A DNA stretch of 29,964 bases from assembly GCA_049658145.1 (NCBI GenBank), contig JBASOJ010000008.1:1-29964 (forward strand). Reading direction: 5' to 3'. The notes beneath the pieces are model-generated. The model was not told where the DNA came from and did no database searches. It worked only from the letters and a program-made list of their open reading frames with translations. Each line of letters opens with the position of its first letter. The stretch's first letter is position 1. The position numbers and the translations under genes are program-made. This document shows, one piece after another, positions 8,462 through 15,160 of this stretch. The DNA comes from UBA6100 sp049658145 (lineage in GTDB: Bacteria > Actinomycetota > Coriobacteriia > Anaerosomatales > Anaerosomataceae).

Positions 8462-10903
8462 CTACGATCGGACCTCGGCGCCCACCGCCCCGCATACCTT
8501 GCGCACGAGCTTGTCGTGGACGGGGCGCACGTCGGCCTCAGACAGCGTCCGGTCGGATGCGCGGTACGCAAGAGAGAAGGCCAGCGACTTCTTGCCTTCG
8601 GGCAAGCGTCGCTGCCCCTCGGCCGTCTCCTTCGGGTCGCGGTAGACATCGAAGAGACGGACCGATTCCAGCAACGCTCCTCCAGCCGAACGAATGGCGG
8701 ACGTGACACGTTCCGCGGTGACGCCCTCATCGACCACCAGCGCTACGTCGAGCGCATACGCCGGGTACCGCGGGATATCGCGATACGAGATCGACTCACG
8801 CGAGGCCGCCTTCACGAGTGCCGACACCGAGACCTCGAAGAGCACGACCGGGCCGGTCAGTTCGTACGCGTCCAGCACATGCGGCGCGACTTCGCCGAGC
8901 CAGCCCACGACGTCTCCTCCCACGATGACCTCCGCGCTGCGACCCGGCTGAAGCCACGGGCGATCGACCGCGCGCACGCTCCAGCGACCGGTGTGCGTCA
9001 TCTCGAAGAGTGCCTCCAACACGCCCTTCCCGTCGAAGAAGTCGAGCTGACGCGACTGCTCATCCCAGCCGGGCTCGCTCCACGCGCCGGCGAGCGCACC
9101 CGCGACCATGAGGCGCTCCTTCGGCTGCTTGCGGCCATCGGCCGTGATGAAGACGGTCCCCATCTCGTAGAGGTGGACGTTCGGGACACCCCGGCGGCAA
9201 TTGTGCGACACCGCACGGAGCAGGCTCGGGGCGAGCGTCCAGCGCAGCACGGACTGCTCCTCCGACATCGGGTTGATCAGCTCCACGAGGCATTCATCGG
9301 ACGCGAGCTCCCACGTGAGGCGCCCGACATCGGCCCGATCGCCGAAGGCGTAGCCGATGTGCTCGTCCAATCCGGCGGCTCGCAGCGTGGCCCCGATCCG
9401 CGCCTCGGACCGCTGTGCCGGTGTGCGGCCGCCGATCCTTCCGCGGCCGCCTGGGCGGGTGGACGGGATGTTCTCGAGGCCATAGAGCCGGGCGACCTCC
9501 TCGACGAGATCGATCTCGCGCTCGAGGTCGGGGCGGAACGCGGGCACGACCACATCGAGATCGTCACCCGCGGCGGTCACCTCGAGGCCGAGCGGCGTGA
9601 GCAGCGCGATCATCTCCTCGCGCGTGAGCGACGTGCCGAGGATGTCGTTGGTGCGGCTCACCCGCAAGGGAAGGCGCAGTGCCGGGCGCTTGCCCGGGTA
9701 GACGTCCACGATTCCCGGGGCGACCGTCCCGCCGGCGACCTCGGCGATCAGCATCGCCGCACGATCGGCCGCGCGATCGGCAAGACCGGGATCGACCCCC
9801 CTCTCGAAGCGCAGCGATGCCTCCGAGATGAGCCCGAGTCGCCGACTCGTACGGCTGGTCGTGGCGGCGTCGAAGCATGCGGCCTCGAGCAGGATATCGG
9901 TGGTGGTGGCCGAGACCTCGGTCGTCTCGCCGCCCATCACGCCGGCGAGTGCGATCGGACCCGACGGGTCCGTGATCAGCAGCGCGTCGGTGGTGAGCGC
10001 CCGATCCTGACCGTCGAGCGTGCGAACCGTCTCCCCCTCCCGGGCGCGACGCACGATGATCGCCGCCTTACTGCCCTGCTGTGCGACTGCGTTCATGTCG
10101 AACGCGTGGAGCGGCTGACCGAGCTCGTACATGATGTAGTTGGTGACGTCCACGATGTTGTTTACCGGCCTTGTGCCGCACGCCGCGACCCGCTCGGCAA
10201 GCCATGCGGGCGAGGGGCCGACCTTCACGTCGCGGATCACGCGGGCGGTGTAGCGCGGGCACAGATCGCTGTCGGCGACCTCGACGCTCACGAGATCGGC
10301 TGCGGGGGTACCTGACTCCTCCGGGGTGCCCGACGGCACGCGGTAGTCGACGTGCGTTACCGCGGCCACCTCGCGAGCGACGCCCACCATCGATAAGCAG
10401 TCGGGCCTGTTCGGGGTGACCTCGAGCTCGAGCACCGTATCGGCAAGGCCGTGGTACTGGGCAAAGGGCGCACCTACCGGGGCGTCCGCAGGCAGGATCA
10501 GCAAGCCGCTGCCGTCTCCGCCCACCTCGAGTTCGGTCGCCGAGCACATCATGCCCTGCGACTCGAGACCCCTCAGTTTCGCGCGCTTGATGGTCATGCC
10601 ACCGGGCAGCGTCGCGCCCACGCACGCGACGGGGACCTTGTCCCCGGCAGCGAAGTTGGTCGCGCCACAGACGATCCTGAGGGGTTCGACGGCGCCGATA
10701 TCGACCGAACAGTACGACAGCTTGTCGGCATCGGGATGCGGCTCGCGGGTGAGCACCTGGCCGACGACCACACCCTCGAGCGCCTGGCCGAGCGTGTGCA
10801 CAGCCTCCACCTTCGTGCCGGTCATATCTAGTCGGTCGCACAGTTCCTCGACAGGAAGCGTGATGTCGACGAAGTCTGCGAGCCACTTGAGCGATACACG
10901 CAT
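8462..10903 (-). CDS. pheT: phenylalanyl-tRNA synthetase beta subunit
   Basis: Beta chain of the (alpha-beta)2 enzyme that charges tRNA-Phe. The 813-residue length is typical of the full-size bacterial form. Visible parts are the N-terminal domain MRVSLKWLADFVDI, an OB-fold tRNA-binding-like insert (about residues 40-150, starting VVVGQVLTREPHPDADKL), the B3/B4 editing region, the B5 DNA-binding-like fold, and a C-terminal anticodon-binding FDX-ACB domain (about 720-813, with SISYRDIPRYPAYALDVALV). The ATG is preceded by GAGAAAGGA. It lies 62 bases after pheS and is presumably co-transcribed with it under T-box control. Confidence 0.98.
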   Translation of the reverse strand: MRVSLKWLADFVDITLPVEELCDRLDMTGTKVEAVHTLGQALEGVVVGQVLTREPHPDADKLSYCSVDIGAVEPLRIVCGATNFAAGDKVPVACVGATLPGGMTIKRAKLRGLESQGMMCSATELEVGGDGSGLLILPADAPVGAPFAQYHGLADTVLELEVTPNRPDCLSMVGVAREVAAVTHVDYRVPSGTPEESGTPAADLVSVEVADSDLCPRYTARVIRDVKVGPSPAWLAERVAACGTRPVNNIVDVTNYIMYELGQPLHAFDMNAVAQQGSKAAIIVRRAREGETVRTLDGQDRALTTDALLITDPSGPIALAGVMGGETTEVSATTTDILLEAACFDAATTSRTSRRLGLISEASLRFERGVDPGLADRAADRAAMLIAEVAGGTVAPGIVDVYPGKRPALRLPLRVSRTNDILGTSLTREEMIALLTPLGLEVTAAGDDLDVVVPAFRPDLEREIDLVEEVARLYGLENIPSTRPGGRGRIGGRTPAQRSEARIGATLRAAGLDEHIGYAFGDRADVGRLTWELASDECLVELINPMSEEQSVLRWTLAPSLLRAVSHNCRRGVPNVHLYEMGTVFITADGRKQPKERLMVAGALAGAWSEPGWDEQSRQLDFFDGKGVLEALFEMTHTGRWSVRAVDRPWLQPGRSAEVIVGGDVVGWLGEVAPHVLDAYELTGPVVLFEVSVSALVKAASRESISYRDIPRYPAYALDVALVVDEGVTAERVTSAIRSAGGALLESVRLFDVYRDPKETAEGQRRLPEGKKSLAFSLAYRASDRTLSEADVRPVHDKLVRKVCGAVGAEVRS

Positions 10904-10941
10904 CGCGAATCCTTTCTCAACAGATCTGACGGTGCAGAACA

Positions 10942-10957
10942 GCTCCGCAAACGGAGC
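10942..10957 (-). other. small hairpin between pheS and pheT
   Basis: A perfect six-pair stem, GCTCCG/CGGAGC with a four-base loop, lies in the 62-base pheS-pheT gap. There is no T-run, so it is unlikely to terminate; it might affect translation or stability of pheT, but no function is shown. Confidence 0.3.
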
Positions 10958-10965
10958 GGTGGTGG

Positions 10966-12027
10966 CTAGAACTGGTGCAGGAACCTCGTGTCACCCTCGA
11001 TGAAGTGACGGAGGTCCGGCACGCCGTACTTCAGCCCGGCGATGCGCTCGGCCCCCATGCCGAAGGCGAACCCTGTGTACTTCTCGGTATCGATGCCCAC
11101 GTAGCCGAAGACGTTCGGGTCGACCATGCCGCAGCCGAGGATCTCAAGCCACCCTTCGCCTCCGCACGACCGGCAGCCGGCGCCACCACAGATCCCGCAC
11201 GATACGTCGACCTCGGCCGAAGGCTCCGTGAACGGGAAGAAGTGCGGCCGCAGACGCACGCGCCGGTCGGGCCCGAACATCTCGCGCACGAAGTGCTCAA
11301 GCGTGCCTTTGAGGTCACCGAACGTGATGCCCTCGTCCACGACGAGACCTTCGACCTGCGTGAACTGCGGCAAGTGGCTCGGGTCTGCCACATCGCGGCG
11401 GTACACCTTGCCGGGCACGATCACGTAGATCGGTGGCTTCTGCGCCTCCATCACGTGGACCTGACCCGGGCTCGTGTGCGTGCGGAGTAGCACGTCGCTC
11501 TCACCCTCAACCGCGGCACGGTCCCCGGAGAGGTCCCTCACGTAGAACGTGTCTTGCAGAGCCCGCGCGGGATGGTCCGGCGGGTGATTCAGCGCCGTGA
11601 AGTTGTAGTAGTCGAGCTCCACCTCGGGACCCTGTGCGATGCGGTAGCCGAGGCCGGAGAAGATCTCGACGATCTCGTCGACGACCTGGTGCAGCACGTG
11701 CTGGCGGCCGACGGGGTGCCGCCTCCCGGGCAGGGTCACGTCGACGGCCTCGGCCGCGATCCGCGTCGCCCGGGCGGCCCCTTCCAGTTCGGCGCGCCTC
11801 GCCTCGAGCGCCGTCTCGAGCGCCTGGCGGACCTCGTTGGACACCTTGCCTGCGGCAGGACGTTCCTCCGCTGACAGTCCACCGAGGCCACGAAGGATCG
11901 CGGTCAGCGACCCCTTCTTGCCGAGGTAACCTATGCGCGCCGCCTCGAGTTCGTCGAGCGTGCCGGCAGCCTCGACCGCCGCCAGCGCCTCGCACTCGAG
12001 CGCCCGCAGGTCATCGCTGATCGTCAT
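10966..12027 (-). CDS. pheS: phenylalanyl-tRNA synthetase alpha subunit
   Basis: Catalytic alpha chain that activates phenylalanine and carries the class II synthetase core. The 353-residue protein has an N-terminal coiled-coil (about residues 1-90) that contacts tRNA. Class II motif 1 and 2 regions follow, with HPLGRQHVLHQV-like and LLRTHTSPGQ blocks. The block CGICGGAGCRSCGGEGWLEI near residue 275 has four cysteines; this is common in bacterial PheS. Motif 3 is at GFAFGMGAERIAGLKYGV. The ATG at 12027 has GAGGA five bases ahead. It is the first gene after the T-box leader. Confidence 0.98.
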   Translation of the reverse strand: MTISDDLRALECEALAAVEAAGTLDELEAARIGYLGKKGSLTAILRGLGGLSAEERPAAGKVSNEVRQALETALEARRAELEGAARATRIAAEAVDVTLPGRRHPVGRQHVLHQVVDEIVEIFSGLGYRIAQGPEVELDYYNFTALNHPPDHPARALQDTFYVRDLSGDRAAVEGESDVLLRTHTSPGQVHVMEAQKPPIYVIVPGKVYRRDVADPSHLPQFTQVEGLVVDEGITFGDLKGTLEHFVREMFGPDRRVRLRPHFFPFTEPSAEVDVSCGICGGAGCRSCGGEGWLEILGCGMVDPNVFGYVGIDTEKYTGFAFGMGAERIAGLKYGVPDLRHFIEGDTRFLHQF

Positions 12028-12052
12028 GCGTCCTCACTACTCCATTCCAGCG

Positions 12053-12098
12053 AAAAGGGAGCCGCTCCGCCCTTGTCACAAGGACGGGAGCGACTCCC
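12053..12098 (-). terminator. T-box-controlled intrinsic terminator of pheST leader
   Basis: On the minus strand GGGAGTCGCTCC... pairs with ...GGAGCGGCTCCC across a long, slightly imperfect stem with a short loop, followed directly by TTTT at 12056-12053. The 5' part overlaps the T-box antiterminator sequence, so the two folds are mutually exclusive. This shows a transcriptional, not translational, T-box. Confidence 0.88.
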
Positions 12099-12352
12099 GC
12101 GGTACCACCTTGTTTGGCCGGTCTGTCCGGCCCTCTCGTCTCCGTGCCGGCGTAACGCCCGACGCGGACCGGGTCTTTCACCCCGGCTGCCCGGTAACGG
12201 GGGCTCCGGCTCCCCTACTCGGCACGCTCTGCCTTTCAGGTCACGGCTGATGGAGTGAACCGCAGCGCCGCCGCCCCGGGGCCCTTCCAGTCATGAGGCC
12301 CCTCCCTGGCGAGCAGGCACATCCCGCGCCGCGCATCTCCGTCATCGCCTGT
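12053..12352 (-). promoter_or_regulatory. T-box riboswitch leader of pheST (Phe specifier UUC)
   Basis: The minus strand carries the conserved T-box core AAGGTGGTACCGCG at 12111-12098, with the UGGU bulge that pairs with the tRNA acceptor end. About 150 bases upstream is a stem I-like region, with a GGGGCC/GGCCCC apical hairpin and GATGACGG pairing toward CCGTGACC. Its 3' side holds GGTTCACTCC, placing UUC (12259-12257), a phenylalanine codon, followed by A as usual in specifier loops. A GGCCGG/CCGGCC stem at 12116-12132 precedes the T-box and fits stem III. Uncharged tRNA-Phe would favour the antiterminator and allow pheST expression. The 350-base gap between pheS and the signal peptidase gene is fully explained by this element and its promoter. 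Confidence 0.93.
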
Positions 12353-12369
12353 TATGCGATTGGTACGCA

Positions 12370-12399
12370 AGTCTATCATCAGTCCCCCGAGCCAGCCAA
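12370..12399 (-). promoter_or_regulatory. candidate promoter for pheST
   Basis: TTGGCT (12399-12394) and TAGACT (12375-12370) are 18 bases apart on the minus strand, each matching the sigma-70 consensus at four positions. Transcription would begin near 12363, just before stem I of the T-box. The promoter overlaps the last codons of the signal peptidase gene. No better pair was seen nearby. Confidence 0.45.
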
Positions 12400-12774
12400 A
12401 CCCACGGCGATGCGACCCGCCGGCAGGACAGCCACCACTTCACCGCACACGTCGTCTTCCTCGACGGGCTCGGCATCGAGCGTCTCGTTCGCGTCGCCCG
12501 CCGTCCGGATCGACCCGTCCCGAAGCACGTCGGCGACGCGATGGACCACCAGCGCCCCGCCGTGACGGAACACCACCAGATCGCCGCGATCGGACGCAAC
12601 CCGCACGCGCCGGTACACGATCAGGTCTCCCGGGACGAGCGCCGGCTCCATCGAGCCCCCCTCGACGAACAGGACGCCATGCGTGCAGGCGATCGCCACG
12701 AGCAGTGTCGCCAGCAGCGTCTCGGTGCACACGCGCAGCCACGCGTGCCGCTGATCAGTGGGTCTGTTCTGCAT
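12379..12774 (-). CDS. sipW: SipW-like signal peptidase I (ER/archaeal type)
   Basis: Membrane-bound serine protease expected to cleave signal peptides of a dedicated partner. The 131-residue protein has one N-terminal membrane segment (about residues 18-37), followed by GGSMEP with the nucleophile Ser41, and VVHRV with His78 where the usual bacterial enzymes have Lys. GDANETLDAEP (93-103) supplies the Asp region; the Ser/His/Asp set is typical of SipW and ER-type enzymes. Bacillus SipW has an extra C-terminal membrane segment that is not obvious here, so this is a short form. The gene overlaps the upstream TasA-like gene by 20 bases, which strongly links enzyme and substrate. Confidence 0.85.
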   Translation of the reverse strand: MQNRPTDQRHAWLRVCTETLLATLLVAIACTHGVLFVEGGSMEPALVPGDLIVYRRVRVASDRGDLVVFRHGGALVVHRVADVLRDGSIRTAGDANETLDAEPVEEDDVCGEVVAVLPAGRIAVGLAGSGD

Positions 12775-13237
12775 CGATGTAGACCGAAGCCTTCACGTAG
12801 TCGCCCTGCAGGGCGTTGTCCGCATCCGCCGGAAGCGTGATGGCGTACGTGACCGTGGCGCTTCCACCGGGGCCGATCCGGAGTGCCGCTGTCCGCATGG
12901 CCGAGAGCGGGCCATTGTAGAGCTCGACACCACCGGACGTGGCCCGGCACTGCAATGCGTTCCAGAAGTCGGTGATCCCCGCCTTCTTGGCCGCGGTGGT
13001 CACCGCGTCGAATCCGAGCGTGCCCGTGTTGCGCACTTCCAGGGTCTTGCTCACGGTCTCGCCGGGGGCAAGTGCGTCGATGGCAAGCGGCGCTGACGTC
13101 GGCTCAGCCGAGATGGCCACCGTGCCGGCGGTGATGATACTGTCCTTCACTTCCGTCTGTGCCGTGAAGTAGGCGCGCGCGCCGCCCACCGACAGCACGG
13201 CCGCGATGATGCCTGCATAGACCAACAGTCGCTTCAT
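12755..13237 (-). CDS. TasA/camelysin-like exported protein with SipW-type signal
   Basis: A 160-residue exported protein, probably a surface or matrix fibre component. The N-terminus MKRLLVYAGIIAAVLSVGGARAYF is a short signal segment ending in the AYFTA-type motif seen in proteins cleaved by SipW. The rest is predicted beta-sandwich: alternating hydrophobic strands, LEVRNTGTLGFDAV like a DUF11/TasA-type repeat, and GGSATVTYAITLPADADN. Two Cys are absent from the signal part; only one Cys occurs in the mature chain. A strong AAGGAGGAGAT site precedes the ATG. Paired and overlapping with the signal peptidase downstream. TasA and camelysin are known biofilm or metalloprotease-like members of the family; which role applies here cannot be told. 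Confidence 0.75.
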   Translation of the reverse strand: MKRLLVYAGIIAAVLSVGGARAYFTAQTEVKDSIITAGTVAISAEPTSAPLAIDALAPGETVSKTLEVRNTGTLGFDAVTTAAKKAGITDFWNALQCRATSGGVELYNGPLSAMRTAALRIGPGGSATVTYAITLPADADNALQGDYVKASVYIDAEQTH

Positions 13238-13393
13238 ATCTCCTCCTTGAGTGATGCCGCCGAGGGAGGACGGCTGCCTGCAGTGTGCGGGGCCCCGCGA
13301 AGCGCATCATCCACCCCGGCGCATAGCCGGAGATGACGCGGAAGTCAGCCGGATGTGAACTGGCTTCCCGGGTCCGGTCGATCCCGGAACGCA

Positions 13394-13421
13394 CGAAGGC
13401 CCCGCATATGCGGGGCCTTCG
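13394..13421 (-). terminator. terminator of the infC-rpmI-rplT operon
   Basis: A perfect palindrome, CGAAGGCCCCGCAT followed by its complement, begins 26 bases after the rplT stop. The 14-pair stem is very stable; the T-run after it is poor. Its 20-base core is identical to that of the terminator after clpX. Confidence 0.8.
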
Positions 13422-13446
13422 AGTAGCTCGTCTCGATCCGGTGACG

Positions 13447-13806
13447 CTAGGCGCTCTGAGCAGCCTTCGCCACCTCGGCAAGCTTCGCGAACGCGGCGGG
13501 GTCGTTCACGGCCATGTCCGACAGCACCTTGCGGTCGAGCGTGACTTCGGCCTTCTTGAGGCCGTTCATGAACACCGAGTACGACAGACCGTTGATACGG
13601 GCCGCAGCGTTGATGCGGGTGATCCACAGACGACGGATCTCGCGCTTCTTGTTGCGCCGGTCGCGGTACTCGTACTGCAGCGAGTGCTGCACCTGTTCCT
13701 TGGCACTCTTGTAACGACGACTGCGGTCACCGTAGTAACCCTTCGCCGCCTTGAGAACGGTGCGGCGCTTCTTCTTTGCGGTGACTGCACGCTTCACCCT
13801 GGGCAT
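13447..13806 (-). CDS. rplT: 50S ribosomal protein L20
   Basis: Binds 23S rRNA early in large-subunit assembly. The 119-residue protein begins MPRVKRAVTAKKKRRTVLK, has the very basic N-terminal extension and the globular C-terminal RNA-binding domain, and is of standard length. L20 is a known translational or transcriptional repressor of its own operon in several bacteria, which fits the structured leader upstream of infC. It is the last gene of infC-rpmI-rplT, 37 bases after rpmI. Confidence 0.99.
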   Translation of the reverse strand: MPRVKRAVTAKKKRRTVLKAAKGYYGDRSRRYKSAKEQVQHSLQYEYRDRRNKKREIRRLWITRINAAARINGLSYSVFMNGLKKAEVTLDRKVLSDMAVNDPAAFAKLAEVAKAAQSA

Positions 13807-13843
13807 CTTCGATCACTCCTTGGAGGAATACGCGAGCGTCGGA

Positions 13844-14041
13844 CTAACCGATGCCCAGCTGCTTCTTGATGACTTTGGTATCCGCGGCGTCGACGAGTCC
13901 GTCGTGGCGGAAGTTGCGCTTACGCTTCGGGCTCTTCTTCTCGAGGATGTGGCTCTTGAAGGCCTTCGCGCGCTTGATCTTGCCGGTACCGGTGAGCTTG
14001 AACCGCTTCGCGGTACCCTTGTGCGTCTTCTGCTTGGGCAT
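13844..14041 (-). CDS. rpmI: 50S ribosomal protein L35
   Basis: A 65-residue basic large-subunit protein. The start MPKQKTHKGTAKRFK is the conserved L35 N-terminus; an in-frame ATG 57 bases further upstream lies inside infC and is rejected because GTAGGAGA stands directly before the chosen ATG. Gene order infC-rpmI-rplT is conserved in bacteria. The 10-base gap after infC suggests coupled translation. Confidence 0.98.
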   Translation of the reverse strand: MPKQKTHKGTAKRFKLTGTGKIKRAKAFKSHILEKKSPKRKRNFRHDGLVDAADTKVIKKQLGIG

Positions 14042-14051
14042 GTGTTGTCTC

Positions 14052-14642
14052 CTACTCCTCAGCGTCCGACGCCTCGGGCGCCGCGTCGTCCGCGTCATCG
14101 GCCTTGACCGGCTTCACCTTCGGGACTTCCTTCTTCGAGGGGGCCACGAGCATGAACATGTTGCGTCCCTCGAGTTTCGGCTTGCTCTCCACGAACGCGA
14201 GCTCGGCGATCTCGCTCTCGAGTTTCTGGAGGATCGCCAGCCCTCGTTCCGCGTGAACCATCTCGCGTCCACGGAACATGATCGTGACCTTGACCTTCGC
14301 CCCGGCCTCCAGGAAGCGCACAACGTGCTTCTTCTTGGTCTCGTAGTCGTGCTTGTCGATCTTGGGGCGGAACTTGATCTCTTTGATCTCGATCTTCGTC
14401 TGGTTCTTACGGGCCTTCTTGGCCTTCTGTTCCAGCTCGTACTTGTACTTGCCGTAGTCCATGATCTTGCAGACTGGGGGATCGGCGTTCGGCGCGATCT
14501 CGACGAGGTCGAGCGCCGCGTCATCGGCCATCCTGAGCGCGTCGGCCATCATGAAGATGCCGAGCTGCTCGCCGTCCTCGCCGATGAGTCGGCATCGCGT
14601 GGCCCTGATCCGGTCGTTGAGCCTGGGCTCTGTCGTGCTGAT
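14052..14642 (-). CDS. infC: translation initiation factor IF-3 with AUC start codon
   Basis: Binds the 30S subunit, keeps subunits apart, and checks start-codon and initiator-tRNA pairing. The 196-residue protein has the N-domain (LNDRIRATRCRLIGEDGEQLGI), the lysine-rich linker, the C-domain (EIKFRPKIDKHDYETK and VTIMFRGREM), and an acidic-rich tail of about 20 residues. The start is read as ATC at 14642: GGAGG lies eight bases ahead, and the resulting IS...NDRIRA N-terminus lines up with Bacillus IF-3, which starts with AUU. A GTG at 14651 is inside the GGAGG site and cannot be used well. Non-AUG starts let IF-3 repress its own translation, so autoregulation is expected. Confidence 0.95.
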   Translation of the reverse strand: MSTTEPRLNDRIRATRCRLIGEDGEQLGIFMMADALRMADDAALDLVEIAPNADPPVCKIMDYGKYKYELEQKAKKARKNQTKIEIKEIKFRPKIDKHDYETKKKHVVRFLEAGAKVKVTIMFRGREMVHAERGLAILQKLESEIAELAFVESKPKLEGRNMFMLVAPSKKEVPKVKPVKADDADDAAPEASDAEE

Positions 14643-14858
14643 GAGCGTCACCTCCGGTGTACGGGGGCCTCAGATCAGCCCCTTGAATCAAGAAACGTCC
14701 CGCGGCTCTGCCGTCGGGACGTCTGAGGTGAACGCAACGCGTGAGCGTCCGTTCGCTTCTTCTGACCAGACGGCTCCACACATGTGTGCCGGCAGGTGGG
14801 GACCAATCTCGACCCCTGAGAGGGTGGGGTCCCGCTTCATCTCTATGCGGTTGTAAGC
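14643..14858 (-). ncRNA. structured 5' leader of the infC operon
   Basis: About 215 bases lie between the predicted transcript start and infC. Several stems are possible: GGCAGG near the 5' end with CCTGCC, GGGACC with GGTCCC, and GACCCC with GGGGTC. A terminator-like hairpin follows at 14695-14722, then a GGGGC/GCCCC hairpin just ahead of the ribosome-binding site. CGTCTG upstream can pair with CAGACG beside the terminator stem, an arrangement resembling an antiterminator. L20 or IF-3 leaders are known in other bacteria; the homology of this one is not shown. Confidence 0.5.
14695..14722 (-). terminator. candidate attenuator hairpin in infC leader
   Basis: ACGTCCCG and CGGC pair with GCCG and CGGGACGT across a three-base loop with one bulged A, followed on the minus strand by TTTCTTGATT. 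It lies between the promoter and infC, so premature termination would lower IF-3, L35 and L20 together. Confidence 0.55.
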
Positions 14859-14864
14859 CTGCCG

Positions 14865-14893
14865 AGTATAGCGACCGGGTCGCCGGGTGTCCA
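14865..14893 (-). promoter_or_regulatory. promoter of infC-rpmI-rplT
   Basis: On the minus strand TGGACA (14893-14888) and TATACT (14870-14865) are exactly 17 bases apart and match the sigma-70 consensus at five positions each. It is the best vegetative promoter in the window. Transcription should start near 14858. Confidence 0.75.
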
Positions 14894-15009
14894 GCTACCA
14901 GTCGCCTTCATCGCCGGACCTGAATTGCCGGACCCATCATGCAGGTCATCGAGCGTCGGTTCGGTCCCGCCGAACGCCTCCGCCGCCCCTTCGTCACCCT
15001 CGGGGATAC

Positions 15010-15144
15010 CTACCGGGACCGCCCACCTGAGCGTGGGGCTCTAGACGTCCGCGCGTCCATGGTCGCGAGACCCTCGCCCTGTGGCAGTCGTTCATGCTCG
15101 GCGAGGTAGTCGGCAAGCGTCAGGCCCGCGGGACCGTCGATCAT
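15010..15144 (-). CDS. small ORF after thrS, possibly broken
   Basis: A 44-codon frame begins with ATG 16 bases after the thrS stop and has a good AGGGGAG site before it. The start reads MIDGPAGLTLADYLAEHERL and then turns basic and low in complexity. I do not recognise it. After its stop a different frame stays open for about 50 codons toward 14860 with typical high-GC third positions but has no start, as if one frameshift separated two parts of an old gene. Since the infC promoter lies in that second part, the second part may simply be non-coding. The rest of the thrS-infC gap is promoter and leader. Confidence 0.3.
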   Translation of the reverse strand: MIDGPAGLTLADYLAEHERLPQGEGLATMDARTSRAPRSGGRSR

Positions 15145-15160
15145 GACGCACTCCCCTCGG

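Noticed and set aside
12755..13394. Possible cyclic-di-GMP riboswitch ahead of the TasA-like gene
   Set aside because: The GC-rich hairpins at 13240-13390 lack the conserved GEMM core sequences; nothing beyond ordinary stems was seen.
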